Part shown: in pieces, positions 10,231-20,599 of the stretch
Layout of the letters: each line of letters begins with the position of its first letter
Numbering within the stretch: the stretch's first letter is position 1
DNA from: Bettongia penicillata ogilbyi
Lineage: Eukaryota; Chordata; Mammalia; Diprotodontia; Potoroidae
Length of the DNA stretch: 64,000 nucleotides
Reading direction: 5' to 3'
NCBI GenBank assembly: GCA_023548195.1
Contig: JAJHZJ010000252.1
Span: 4,476,841 to 4,540,840, forward strand
Notes under the pieces: generated by a model
What the model saw: only the letters and a program-made list of their open reading frames with translations
What the model was told of the DNA's origin: nothing
The model's database searches: none
Made by a program: the position numbers and the translations under genes

Positions 10231-10390
10231 ACTGTCATCCTCATTTAACAGATGAAGAAAATGAAGCTGAGAAATGAAAGTGAATTCCAGGGTCACCCAG
10301 CTTTTAAGTGTCAGAGGTCTGTTTGAACTTGAGTCTTCCTGATTTCAGGTCAGGTCCTCTGTCCATTCCTCTATTACCTGCCTCTTTGTT
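10231..10390 (-). mobile_element. MIR SINE, antisense (right part)
   Basis: The complement of MIR continues: cctcatttaacagatgaaga, then ccagggtcacccagctttta and gagtcttcctgatttcaggt. Confidence 0.8.
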
Positions 10391-10770
10391 GTATATGCAA
10401 TATTCCTCACCTGGGGCAGCAGAGTAGGTCCATTAGTATACGATGGGTAGACAATGAATGAACTGAGGAGTAAAGTGGACAAAGACAATTCACTGAAGTA
10501 TTTCTAGGAAATTTTCTCAGTACTTGTAATGTCCTCAAGCTTATTCCCCATTCCCTTGACCCCCTCAAAAGTTCATCTCTTTTAACATCCATATTGTTTC
10601 AGTGACATAGTAAAGCTATCATGAGGCGTCACCCAAAGGTAATGGAGCATTTGCTTGGCAGGCATGAATAAGGGAAAATTTTAAAAGATCATCAGGAATC
10701 ATAAGAAGTTCCACTGATGATATAATCAGAGAGATAAGTATCTGAAGAAAGGAAGTGGGCCAGGGAATGT
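10391..10770. other. No recognised feature
   Basis: Unclassified, with no ORF of interest and no recognised repeat. Confidence 0.45.
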
Positions 10771-11060
10771 TGTTTTTGTGTTTGTCCTTCATTTTCGAAG
10801 AGGACTTTGACATCAAGATGATGACATGACTTGCAGTTGACATTGATTTAGGTGAGGGAGGGCTGTGCAAGGTCACCAACCTCACTTTGTTCTCCTGAGC
10901 CATCTGGGTCCGGTGGCCTGATACTCATCAGGATGGCTGGAGATGGCCCAAGATGCAATGTGAGAGCCTGGCCCTTTCAGTGTAAGGTCTTATCATATTC
11001 TCACTTTGAGTGAGATACACCCATTCATTGAATAGGCTTCTTTAAGTTACTCAAGGGATG
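10771..11060 (-). mobile_element. RTE-tailed repeat, antisense (family of the 89-bp array)
   Basis: The minus strand ends in the tail whose complement here is gtttgtccttcattttcgaa. Further in are gaggactttgacatcaagat, ggagggctgtgcaaggtcac and gagccatctgggtccggtgg. The same body recurs at 14755, 17400, 32768 and 58940. This copy extends about 90 bp beyond the SINE part (gtgtaaggtcttatcatatt), so it may be a LINE 3' UTR piece or a longer SINE form. Confidence 0.75.
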
Positions 11061-12034
11061 GCTCCTTTAATAAAAAAAAATCAAATTGGGAGGGAAAGAC
11101 CCTCAAGGTTCCTGGGTAAAAGAGAAACAATTACTATTTACTTATTACATTACAACTTATTATATAAGTTGTCATCATGTCAGCATGAGAAAGTACACTT
11201 TCAGAAAATGAACACATTGTTAGATATTTTAATCAATATTCTATGTACTGATATCCTTATCCCAAAATGAATGGGAAAGATCTTCCCACTTAAATTACCA
11301 TTATAGATGGTCAGAAGAGGGCTGCTGCCAGGAAATTGCCAGGGAATGTAATGAGATTAAGGAACAACCAAAGGACATCCCATGTACTCTATTGGTATCT
11401 ATTCACTATGAAGAACTAGAGGAAGGTTCCAGAAGTATGAAGACTCCTCCCCAACACATGGAAGATTTATAGAAGGAGATGGACAAGATCTACACGGATG
11501 AAAACTTTTGGATGGGTTGTGATCCATGATTTTAGACTACCAGTGCTGATGAGAATACAAATTTGCCAAGTATTTATTTGCTTTAGTAATTATTTGGCTT
11601 CATGCTCTTATTTCACATTGTTCTATCTTGTTTCTCTGACTATTTAATAAGTTCCTCTATCACAGAGAGTGTTTCTTCTATTTTTTTAAAGTTCTTCTGC
11701 TCCTCATTCCACCAAAGACCCTACAGCAGTCCTGTGTATATGATGGTTGATCAGTAAATACTGACTGAATGAACAAAAGACAGACTTAAAATGAAACCAG
11801 AGGAATTTAAGTTTGACATCCAAATTAATTTCCTTAAGAATAGTGTTATTATGAAACATATCAACAAAGGAGAAATGTGGGTTTAGCATCTCTGGAAGAA
11901 ATTTTATTTCCACACTGGTTTGATTACAGTCCTGCGTTGAAATACTCTAGTGAGTTGCGTAACATCTACAGATCCCCACCAGCCCTATGATTTTGAGATA
12001 TGCTCTGTCAAAAAAATGAAGACTTTTTGGAAGT
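11061..12034. other. No gene; possible weak MIR/L2-like 3' end
   Basis: No ORF with known similarity. 11560-11770 ends in gatcagtaaatactgactga, which faintly resembles an L2/MIR3 terminus. Otherwise unclassified. Confidence 0.4.
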
Positions 12035-12215
12035 TAGAAAATAAGTTAGTTAGTGATCATCTAGTCAAGTCTAACCCCTTCTTTTACAGATGAAGAAATG
12101 AAGATAAGAGGTTGTTGTTTCAGGTCACACAGCAAGTTAAAGACAGAGCAGGAATTAGAACCTATGTCTCATTATTGCCCCATACTATACCATATTACCC
12201 TCCCACCTCTCAGAA
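12035..12215 (-). mobile_element. MIR SINE, antisense
   Basis: Complement of MIR: gatcatctagtcaagtctaa, ttacagatgaagaaatgaag, caggtcacacagcaagttaa and gagcaggaattagaacctat. Confidence 0.8.
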
Positions 12216-12744
12216 GAAAAACAGCAGGGAGTTAAGTGTGATGCATCTGTGACATAAACTGTTAATTTACATATTTCTGAATGTTTTGACTCAGTTTAAA
12301 AGTTATCCCCTCTGAACCTTCCATTACTAAGTCATAAACTTTAATTTGAGGGTTTTCTTTAAACTTCAAAAGATCTTCAGTTCATGTGAATATCTTTCAA
12401 TTTTGAATGAAAATGTCTTGTGCAGGCTGTCACTGCCTTTAAATTATGGGACTAGTTTTTTAAAAAATCACCAATATTTGGTATAAGATTGAGTCAGCTG
12501 TATAAATTGAATCAGCTCCAAATTGGATTAATGGAAAGGAGCAATGATGGTAATAATTGCATAACATTTATATTTGAATTTTAAATACAAATAGTTTATA
12601 TCCAATTTACACTCACAACTATGCTATTCTTAAGCACTTCCTTACATCGATGACATTCCTTCAATCGCTAACAGCTGAGTGATAATGGTGGGACTGTTCT
12701 CAATAATACATACAGTAGATAATCCACAGAAACAATCAGTGGGA
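12216..12744. other. No recognised feature
   Basis: AT-rich unclassified sequence without a supported gene. Confidence 0.45.
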
Positions 12745-12962
12745 TTGTGGCTTAGTGGGTAGAGTGCTGAGTCTGGAGTTAGGAAACCTGACTTCAATTC
12801 TGCCTCAGGCACTCACTAGCTGTAAGATCCTGAGCAGGTCACTTAACCTGTGCCTTAATTTGGTAGAGAAGGAAATGGCAAACCAATTCAGTATCCTTGC
12901 CAAAAAAAGAAAAAAACAAAAAACAAAAACATGGGGTTACAAAGAGTCAGACAACTGAAGGA
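12745..12962 (+). mobile_element. tRNA-derived SINE with RTE-like tail, sense
   Basis: Head gtgggtagagtgctgagtct, CORE-like cctgagcaggtcacttaacc, tail ggaaatggcaaaccaattca and ggttacaaagagtcagacaa. An A-rich insertion (about 12902-12930) lies where other copies read aagaaaaccccaaat. Confidence 0.85.
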
Positions 12963-12969
12963 CAACAAG

Positions 12970-13052
12970 AACTTTGTTCATAGGAACTGTGCTAAGCACT
13001 GAGAATACAAAGAAAGGTCAAAATCAGTTCTTGCTCTCAAGGAATTTAGTCT
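12970..13052 (-). mobile_element. L2 LINE 3' terminus, antisense, host of another L2 (left part)
   Basis: Complement of the L2 3' end: gtgctaagcactgagaatac, then ctctcaaggaatttagtct. The next L2 words in this orientation (taatagggagggaacattc) appear only after 14478, so a sense L2 is inserted here. The word agtct flanks it on both sides (13048-13052 and 14474-14478). Confidence 0.75.
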
Positions 13053-14473
13053 TCCCCTCCTCCCACCCTGTCAGTTGAAAATTTTGTCTCAGATTTTACA
13101 GAAAAAATTGAGGTTGTTTGCCATGAACTTCCTCTTCTCCTTTTTCTCTTGCCTCTCATCACTCAGATGCCCCCTACCACTATCTCCTCCTTCTCCCCCG
13201 TCTCACATGAAACAATGGCCCTCCTCCTCACAAAGGCAAACCACAAGCGATTCCATTCCATCCCATCTCATCTAGCAGTCCAGTCTCTCATTGTTTGCTG
13301 GCTGCTTTCCTACTGCCTACAAACATGCTCATGTTTCTCCCTTCTTCAAAAAATACCCTTACTTGACTCATCCATCTCTACCAACTATTGCCCCATAATC
13401 CTTCTGCCTTTGTGGCTAAACTTCCTGAGATGGTTGTCTAAAATAGAATAGGTGCCTCCACTTCTTCCCCTCTCATTTACTTATTAACATTTTCCAGTCT
13501 GGCTTCTGACCTCATCATTCCATTGAAATTGCGCTCTCCAAAGTTATCAATGATTGATGGCTTTCTCTGGCTTCATTCTTCTTGACCTCTCCAGCTTTGA
13601 CACTGTTGGTTACCCTCTTCTCCTTGACACTTTCTTCCCTCTAGGTTTTCAGAACATCACTCTCTCCTGGCTCTCCTCTTCCCAACAGACCTCCTCATTT
13701 CAATCTCCTTTCCAGACGTCACCTAGATCATGGCTGCTTGTTGTGAATACCTGTCAAGGCTCTCTTCTGGGTCCCTTTCTCTTCTTCCTCTATGCTCTTT
13801 CATGGATCCAATGAATCTAATAACCTTCTCTATGCTGATGATTTTCTAATTTGCCTACCTTGCTTTAAACTTTCTGCTGACCTCCAAATTCACGTTTTTA
13901 ACTGCCTTTCAGATATCTCAAAATGGATGTTCAGTAGACACCTTAAACTCAACATGCTTAAACTCAACATGTCCAAAACAGAACTCATTGAATTTCCTGC
14001 TAAACTCTATCTCCCTCCCACCTTCTCTATTAACATAGACAGCAACACCATCATCCTAGTCCCTCTGGCTCACAACCTAGGAGTCATCCTGGGTTCCTCA
14101 CTATCTCTCACTGCTCATTCTGACCCTCATATCCAATCTGTTGTCAAAACTTGTCAATTTCACCTGTGTGACATCTCCCAAATACAACCTTTTCTCTCTT
14201 CAGACATTGCTTCCCTAGTGCAGGGATTCATCACTTCATACTTGAACTATTGCAGTAGCCTTTCCCATGCCCTCTTAATTCTAATGCCTTCCCTCTATTA
14301 TTTCCTATTTATCCTGTGCATTCCTTATTTGTTTGCTGGTTGCCTCCCCTATTTGATTGTGAAATCTCTACCGATAGGAATTGTCATTTGTCTCCTTTTA
14401 TATCCCTAGCATTTGGTACTGTGCTTGGCACATAGTAGATGCTTAATGAATGTTTATTGACTGGCTGAGTGAC
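13053..14473 (+). pseudogene. L2 LINE with decayed reverse transcriptase, inserted in another L2
   Basis: L2 elements encode an endonuclease/reverse transcriptase protein that copies its own RNA at a genomic nick. Here 13554-13814 reads LLDLSSFDTVGYPLLLDTF and QGSLLGPFLFFLYALS, the RT fingers region and the GxVLGP-type motif. 13792-14280 reads YADDFLICLPCF (the YADD catalytic box), DISKWMFSRHLKLNM, NLGVILGSSLSLT and YLNYCSSL (thumb side). The frame changes between these ORFs, and the conserved AFDTV lost its alanine-phenylalanine spacing. The 3' terminus gcttggcacatagtagatgc and ttaatgaatgtttattgact is intact. The 5' end is truncated and no endonuclease is visible. Insertion into an antisense L2 is shown by its resumption at 14474. 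Old, non-functional copy. Confidence 0.9.
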
Positions 14474-14750
14474 AGTCTAATAGGGAGGGAACATTCAAAC
14501 AACCATGTACAAGTAGAATATATAGAGGAAAAATTGTGGGTAGTCTTAAAAGGAAGGTATAAGAACTAGGCTTCTTTTAGAAGATGGGATTTAAGCTAAG
14601 ACGTGAAGGAATTAGAGAAGCTAGGAGGTAAAGATGAAGAGAAAGAGTTCTAGGCAATTGGGACAGCCAGTGAATATTCTATTCAAGAATATTCTGAATA
14701 TTCTTGTGCAATGAATAGCAAGGAGGCCAGTATCACTGGATTAGAATATG
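14474..14750 (-). mobile_element. L2 LINE 3' region, antisense host (right part)
   Basis: The complement of L2 resumes: agtctaatagggagggaaca, aaacaaccatgtacaagtag, ggcttcttttagaagatggg, gggacagccagtgaatattc and gcaaggaggccagtatcact. It stops where the next repeat begins. Confidence 0.8.
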
Positions 14751-14754
14751 TGTG

Positions 14755-14960
14755 TATATTGTTGCTGGTGGAGGTGATGGTGGTCTTGAAGAGGGCCAAT
14801 GACATCATGAGGGTGATGTCTTGACTTGCAAATAAATTGGATTTAAGTGAGGCAGAGCTGTGAAAAGTCATCATTCTCACTCTCTCCTCCAATCATCAGA
14901 GTCTACATCAGGGTGGTGCTGGCATCAGAGAAGAGAAGGGGGAGCATGCAAAAGATGTTA
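14755..14960 (-). mobile_element. RTE-tailed repeat, antisense, partial
   Basis: Complement shared with 10771-11060: tcttgaagagggccaatgac, then gatgtcttgacttgc and gaggcagagctgtgaaaagt. The terminal gtttgtcctt part is missing or changed. Confidence 0.6.
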
Positions 14961-15241
14961 TGCAGGTTTTCAAGGTATTTAGAGACACCTTGTTTCCCAG
15001 AGTTAAGGCCCAGCGAGCAAGCTGTACCCTGAACTTGACATAACCATAATCCTTTATGCTCTGGATGATCTCACCCTTTGGCAAAGCATATTGCAATTGA
15101 TAAATTTATGATTTTAAAGTCTAAGGCCATCTATCATATCTCTTGACATACTTAAAATCCCTGTTTCTTTTAATAGCCAAGTGAACCAAACCAGGTAGTA
15201 CCTTTTTCTTCTTACCCACTAACTCTGGTTCTGTACACCAC
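14961..15241. other. No recognised feature
   Basis: Unclassified. It may include flanking or LTR sequence of the element described at 15242-17027. Confidence 0.4.
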
Positions 15242-15263
15242 TGAATAATCATAAGGTTCTCTT

Positions 15264-15280
15264 AAGACTTAAGACAATCA
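15264..15280. repeat. Target-site duplication, left copy (L1)
   Basis: aagacttaagacaatca here matches aagacttaggacaatca at 16742-16758 (16 of 17 identical), bracketing the L1 exactly at its poly-A end. Confidence 0.95.
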
Positions 15281-16741
15281 TCCCAGCTTCTGGGATAAGA
15301 ACTCACTATTCAACAAAAATTGCTGGGAAAACTGGTTAACTGTGTGGCAGAAATTAGGCATAGACCCATGCCTGACACCGTACACAAGAATAAAGTCCAA
15401 ATGGGTACATGATTTAGGTATAAAGATTGATACCATGAATAAACTGGAGAAGCAAGGAATAGTGTATTTATCAGATTTATGGAGAGGGGAAGAATTTTTT
15501 TCTAAAGAAACAACAGAAAGCATTATGAAATGCAAGATGCATGATTTTGATTACTTTAAACTGAAAAGTTTTTGCACAACCAAACCCAATGCAACCAAAA
15601 TTCGGAGGGATGTAGTAAATTGGGAAAAAATTTTTACGGCTAAGCTCGAGGATAAAGGCCTCATTTCTAGAATATATAGAGAACTGACTCAATTATATAT
15701 AACCATACAAGTCATTCCCCAATTGATAAATGGTCAAAGGATATGAACAGGCAATTTTCAGGGGAAGAAATCAAAGATATCTATAATCATATGAAAAAGT
15801 GCTCTAAATCACTATTGATTAGAGAGATGCAAATCAAAACAACTCTGAGGTACCACCTCACACCTATCAGATTGGCAAACATGACAGAACAAGAAAATGA
15901 TAAATGCTGGAGAGGATGTGGGAGAGTTGGAACACTAATTCATTGTTGGTGGAGCTGTGAGATCATCCAACCCTTCTGGAGAATGGTTTGGAACTATGCC
16001 CAAAGGGCTACAAAAATGTGCATACCCTTTGACCCAGCAATATTGCTACTAGGACTGTATCCCCAAGAGATTATAAAAACGGGAAAGGGTCCCACGTATA
16101 CAAAAATATTTATAGCAGCACTCTTTGTGGTAGCCAAAAACTGAAAGTCAGGGGGATGCCCATCAATTGGGGAATGGCTGAATAAATTATGGTATATGAA
16201 TGTAATGGAATACTATTGTGCCATAAGAAATGATGAACAAGAAGACTTCCGGGAGGCCTGGAAGGACTTATATGACCTGATGCTGAGCGAAAGGAGCAGA
16301 ACCAGGAGAACCTTGTGCACAGCAACGACCACAGTGTGCGAGAGTTTTTTCTGGTAGACTTGGAACTTAGTAATAACACAAGAACTTACTGAGAAAAAAA
16401 AAATCCCAATGTCAGTATTCTAAGGCAAAATGCCTTCCACACTCAGAGAAAGAAATATGGAAGTCATTCGCAGAATGTAGCAGATCATGTCTGTGTGTGG
16501 GTGGGTTTCAGTGTATTATGTTTTAATTTGTTATATGATTTCTTTCATTTATTTTAGTTCGACTACATAGCATGACTATAGTGAAAATGTGCTCAATAGA
16601 AAAGTAAATGTAGAACCCATACAGAATTGTATGCTGTCACGGGGAGGGAGGGGGGTAGTGGGGGGAAAGTATGGAGGGGATAAAATCTTAACTTTAAGGA
16701 AATGATTGTAAAACATTAAAAAAAAAATAAAAAAAAAATAG
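15281..16741 (+). mobile_element. 5'-truncated L1 with target-site duplication
   Basis: A 1.46 kb L1 insertion. It begins inside ORF2, carries the ORF2 C-terminus, a 3' UTR with a G-rich stretch (ggggagggaggggggtagtg at 16640-16659) and an A-rich tail at 16718-16741. The 17-bp flanking duplication shows target-primed reverse transcription with 5' truncation. The divergence of the duplication is low, so it is moderately young among the elements here. It landed in an LTR. Confidence 0.95.
15282..16353 (+). pseudogene. L1 ORF2 C-terminal pseudogene
   Basis: L1 ORF2 protein is an endonuclease/reverse transcriptase. This copy holds only the C-terminal part after the RT catalytic box. The first frame (from 15342) reads LKSFCTTKPNA, NWEKIFTAKLEDKGLISRIY and RELTQLY. 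A single-base shift near 15695 moves to the frame with [20 protein letters not shown], then [19 protein letters not shown]. The cysteine-rich zinc-knuckle-like segment reads [19 protein letters not shown]. It then reads PFDPAILLLGLYP and FIAALFVVAKN. There a tgg tryptophan codon has become tga (16142-16144). The frame continues past it (MEYYCAIRNDEQ) to a tag near 16351. Non-functional. Confidence 0.95.
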
Positions 16742-16758
16742 AAGACTTAGGACAATCA
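16742..16758. repeat. Target-site duplication, right copy (L1)
   Basis: Partner of 15264-15280 with one mismatch. It directly follows the A-rich tail. Confidence 0.95.
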
Positions 16759-17027
16759 GTTTAAGAACTGTCCCCACACCCAGGAATGCCTGCATTGTCC
16801 ACCATGAAAACTGCTAAGAATGACTGAGTCCTGGTCCAGTTCACTTGTAATTGTTTTGGTATATAAGATCTGCCTTTGCCCCAGCATTTTAAACCCTCTT
16901 TGTTGGGATATGGGAGGGAGAGACAGGAAAGGGGCTTCTGCTTGCAAGCATTTTCCTTACTGTGAAATAAATTTCTGTCTGATTCCTGACTTTTCTGTCT
17001 CTAGCGTGCTCTGCTTGGTTCTGGACA

Positions 17028-17261
17028 CCCCAGGTTAGAGGCTTGTTCTGGTCCAGTTGACTAGGTAGAAAGAAAATGTATACAGTTTTCAAAAAAAAGA
17101 ATAAATACAAGCACATTTAATGAATAAATGCAAAAAAGGCCATGTCAATAACTGTGACTGGTTTTATCAATGGGCATAGCAGATAGGTGCCTAGTTTGTA
17201 TGATTTCAGGGGCATCAAGAAGGTGCCCCTATCCTAAACTCTTTCCTCTACAATCTGTCAT
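17028..17261. other. No recognised feature
   Basis: Unclassified sequence between the LTR and the next SINE. Confidence 0.4.
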
Positions 17262-17550
17262 GGTACTTTCTGACTCCTGAGGACCTGAGTTCAAATCTTA
17301 CCTGATACTTGACATTCACTAGCTGTGTGACCTTGGGCAAGTTACTTAACCCCAACTGCCTCATCTTGGGTCATCTCTGGTTATCCTGATGAATATCTGG
17401 TCACCGGATTCAGATGACTCTGGTGGAGAAGTAAGGCTGGTGACCTGCACAGCCCTCCCTCACTTGAAACAAAGTCAAGTGCAAGTCATGTCATTATTTT
17501 TCTGATGGCACGGTCTTCTTCAAAAGTGAAGGATGAACACAATAACAAAT
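17262..17550 (+). mobile_element. tRNA-headed SINE with the 89-bp-array-type tail, sense
   Basis: A complete example of the second SINE family. Head and CORE-like part: gacctgagttcaaatcttac, agctgtgtgaccttgggcaa and gttacttaaccccaactgcc. The tail has ggtgacctgcacagccctcc and ctcacttgaaac, ending tcttcttcaaaagtgaagga. The tail occurs here once, unlike the copy at 32768. A TATG-rich stretch follows. Confidence 0.85.
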
Positions 17551-17589
17551 TTCATACATACATATGTGTATGTATGAAAGTACATATAA

Positions 17590-17960
17590 TGTGTATTTGA
17601 AGTAATTTGAGGGAGGAGATATTAGCCACTGGAAGAATCAGAAAGCCTTCATGTAAGAGGGAGCATTTGAACTGAACTTTGAAGGAAACTGGGGAATCTA
17701 AGAAGTGAGGACAGTGCATTCCAAGTAAGAAGGAACAGCAAGAGCCCTAGTGTATAAAGGGGAGTAATTTATAATAATGTTGGAAAGTTAGTCTGAAGTT
17801 AAGTTGTAAAGAGTCTTAAATTCACAGGAATTTAAAAGGATTCAAAATACAAAGGAATCTGTATTTGATCCTAAAATTAATAGAGAGACACTGAAGTTTA
17901 TTGAATGGGGGAGTGGTGTGGTCAGATTTGTACTTCAGGAATATCACTGTAACAGAAACA
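17590..17960 (-). mobile_element. L2 LINE 3' region, antisense
   Basis: Markers in order: tgaactttgaaggaaactgg, ggaacagcaagagccctagt, ctgtatttgatcctaaaatt, gaagtttattgaatggggga and tgtggtcagatttgtacttc. Truncated on both sides. Confidence 0.8.
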
Positions 17961-18259
17961 GTCCCATTTGACCCCTGGGGGGATGGGACCCTTACTAAAG
18001 GACTTGCAAAATCAGAAGCTTCTATTTGTTCATACAGTCATTCTCTTCTTTGGGGAGGAGGACAGAGCTCTTTATCAAAGACGATGGACCAAGTACAAGG
18101 AAAAAGATCTCAGTCAGTAAGTAGATTTTCAAAGGAGTGACCACACCCTATAGGGTTTTCTTTCTTTCTACCAGCTAAGTCTCTTTAGGACTTCCCCGGA
18201 GAGGAGGGAGGTGTTCCTCTCCCACCCTCCCAGGATGATCAACTGGCCTTGATTAAGAG
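17961..18259. other. No recognised feature
   Basis: Unclassified, including a 79-codon ORF (17901-18140) that starts in L2 and has no known similarity. Confidence 0.45.
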
Positions 18260-18365
18260 CTCACTAGATTCCTGGCATTGTGCTAAATGCTGGGGATACA
18301 TACAGCACAAGGCAAAAACTGATTCTGCCCTCAAAAAGTTAAAATTCCACTGGCAAGAGACAACT
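18260..18365 (-). mobile_element. L2 LINE 3' terminus, antisense (part 1 of a three-part copy)
   Basis: Complement of the L2 end: cctggcattgtgctaaatgc, tggggatacatacagcacaa and ctgccctcaaaaagttaaaa. Continuation is found at 18843 and 19624. Confidence 0.75.
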
Positions 18366-18380
18366 TATGAGTGAGTGATA

Positions 18381-18439
18381 TTTAATATTATTATTTGTTT
18401 ATTATATTATGTAACATTATACACTATAATAATATTAAA
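18381..18439. repeat. Perfect 13-bp AT-rich inverted repeat
   Basis: tttaatattatta at 18381-18393 and its exact complement taataatattaaa at 18427-18439 are separated by 33 nt. It can form a hairpin or cruciform. Confidence 0.9.
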
Positions 18440-18469
18440 ATAGTAAAGAAACATACAAGATATGAGCAG

Positions 18470-18842
18470 AATCTGATGAGCGGTATGGGAGAGTGGAGTT
18501 CACAATGGTGGTGATGGAGAAAACTTCTGGGTCCTTTGTACAACAAGGAGATTAAATCAGTTAATCAGAAATTAATTCAGACTATTCACGGAAGGATCAA
18601 ACACTGAAGCTGAAATATACCTACTTTGGCCACATAATGAGAAAATGGGATTCATTGGAAAATCCCCGATGTTGGGAAAGATTGAAGGAAAAAGGAAGGC
18701 AGAGGATGAGATGGATATATAGTTTTATGGAAACAACAATCATGAGCTTGGATAGGCTTCAGGAGTTAGTGGAGGATAGAAGGGCCTGAAATTCCTTGGT
18801 GTATGGGGGCATAAAGAACTGGAAAGGACTGAACAGCAATAG
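18470..18842 (+). mobile_element. RTE (BovB-clade-like) LINE 3' end, sense, nested in L2
   Basis: Recognised by ctactttggccacataatga, ttcattggaaaatccccgat, gttgggaaagattgaaggaa, aggcagaggatgagatggat, catgagcttggataggcttc and gtggaggatagaagggcctg, ending ctggaaaggactgaacagca. This is the typical C-terminal/3' region of RTE elements of the BovB group. The tail resembles those of the SINEs at 4957, 10013 and 49676. No intact ORF remains. Confidence 0.85.
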
Positions 18843-19228
18843 CCCAGAGGGAGGAAGAAAATAGAAATCGGGGTGGTGAAAAGTTCTGAAGAAGATAAGA
18901 CTAAGCAGAGTTTTGAAGGAAGCCTGGGAAACTAAAAGAAGGAGGGAAAGAGGTAGAGCATCAGAGAAATGGGGGACAGCATGTATAAAGGTAAAGAGAG
19001 GAGACTTGGAGGAGCTTCCTGTTTGAGAATTAGCAACTAATCCAGAATAACTAAATCAGAAGGGTGTGTGTTGGAGGAAATTTTGAGACTGGAAAGGTGG
19101 AAAGTGGCCAGGTAATGCAGTCAAATGCCAGAAAGAGTTTACACTTGATCACAATGCTGATAAGGGACCACTGGAACTCATTGAGTAGTAGAGACATGGT
19201 GAGAACTGTACTTTAGATAAATTGCCTT
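18843..19228 (-). mobile_element. L2 LINE 3' region, antisense (part 2)
   Basis: L2 resumes after the RTE piece: gttttgaaggaagcctggga, gggggacagcatgtataaag, gtggccaggtaatgcagtca and ctggaactcattgagtagta. It ends in the L1 target site tagataaattgcctt (19214-19228). Confidence 0.8.
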
Positions 19229-19608
19229 ATTTGTGCAAAAACTTTTCAATTTAATGTAATCAAAATTATCCATTTTGCATTTTATAATGTTCTTTATCTC
19301 TTGTTTGGTTATAAATTCCTCCATTCTCTATAAATCTGACAAAAAAAAAAACCTATTCCTTGTTCCCCTAATTTGTTTATAGTATCAGCTTTTATACCTA
19401 GATCGTGTACCCATTTGGACTCTATTATGGTATACAGTATCAGGCATTAGTCTATGCCCAATTTCTGTCACACTATTTTCCAGTTTTTCCAGTAGTTTTT
19501 GTCAAATAGTGAGTTCTTATCCCAGAAGCTGGGGTCCCTGCGTTTATCCAACAGTAGATTGCTGTAGTCATTGACTACTCTATCACATGTACCCAACCTA
19601 TTCCTTGG
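19229..19608 (-). mobile_element. Internal L1 ORF2 fragment, antisense, with target-site duplication
   Basis: The complement of the L1 ORF2 segment seen at 15287-15560, with gtgagttcttatcccagaag and ctggggtccct. It is flanked by tagataaattgcctt (19214-19228) and tagataaattacctt (19609-19623), 14 of 15 identical. L2 continues on both sides. Oddly it has no L1 3' UTR and no poly-T at its left end: it stops inside ORF2 just after the KSFCTN region. Confidence 0.85.
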
Positions 19609-19810
19609 TAGATAAATTACCTTGGCAGCTGAATGGAGCATAGACTGAAGTGGGAAGAAAGGCCTGAACCAGGGTGGTGGCTATATGAATGGAGAGAGGA
19701 AGACATATAGGAAAGATGTTTTGAAGGTAGAAATGATAAGATTTGTTCAGTAATTGAATATGTGGAATGAGGGAATCTGAGAAGTCAAGGATGATGGTTC
19801 TCACACATTG
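19609..19810 (-). mobile_element. L2 LINE, antisense (part 3)
   Basis: L2 resumes with ttggcagctgaatggagcat, then gaaagatgttttgaaggtag, gaaatgataagatttgttca and gagaagtcaaggatgatggt. Confidence 0.8.
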
Positions 19811-20599
19811 CATTGAATGTCTCACACATGTACCGACCTAGATGAGTCTTGAGATTGTACCTCGTCTCTGATTCCCTGTTCTGCTTTGTGCTTCTTTCCT
19901 GGAAAATAAGTGACTAAACAATTACCATGAGAGTTCAGTTTTCAGGAAGGGCATCCTCAGGAATTTGAAAGGTCTTAGCTTCTTCAGGGAGAGCTGAATG
20001 GAAGCAAGTAGAGTTTTTTATAACTACAGTGTTATCAGATAAAATGACCAACACAAGGAGCACGAGATGGTGTCATACATTAGCTTGCCCCAGAATGCAT
20101 AATTTGAGTGAATTATTCTGAAAATGCTGAGCTAAACTGAAGGTGAATTGATTGTTCAGCAGTCCTATTAAATGTTTCATGTTTTCATGTTTTAAGTGTA
20201 ATCCCTTCCAGGAGAGTATAATAAGAGTTATGATTTACTATTTCATGCTTTAAGTTTTTGTCATTGAGTTTACATCTTTTGTGCTTTAAGTGTATACTTT
20301 GTGTGGAGGAAATAAATAGCTGTCCTATACCTGATCTATAATAACCATTTAATACCATTTTTCTTCCCTTTGGAGAGACTCTAAATATGAACCAAGCCTA
20401 AATTTTAAGTGATTTACTCTAGGAATCTAAGGTGAGAGATAGAAAGATCCGAGATAGTAAGAAAAATTCTCATCCCTTTCTTTAGAGGCTAAGTGCTCAA
20501 AAGACTGATCCCAGTTCATATGAACTCAGAGTTGGAGCCCTTTACTGGGAGAAATCACACATATATATATATACATACATACACATGAGCATTTCATAT
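19811..20599. other. No gene or recognised repeat
   Basis: Unclassified AT-rich sequence. A small (TA)n/(ATAC) tract lies near 20563-20583. Confidence 0.45.

Larger units (their letters stand above)
15242..17027 (+). mobile_element. Solo-LTR-like element split by an L1
   Basis: 16742-17027 has LTR architecture: a TATA-like gtatataagatctgcc near 16859, a polyadenylation signal in gtgaaataaatttctg near 16961, then a pyrimidine-rich U5-like end finishing ctggaca near 17027. The left part is probably 15242-15280, before the L1. No retroviral internal genes are seen next to it, so a solo LTR of an endogenous retrovirus is likely. The left boundary is uncertain and I could not find a flanking duplication. 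Confidence 0.6.

Noticed and set aside
15342..16144. L1 ORF2 pieces as functional genes
   Set aside because: The copy is 5'-truncated, lacks the endonuclease and RT catalytic box, and has a frameshift and a premature stop.
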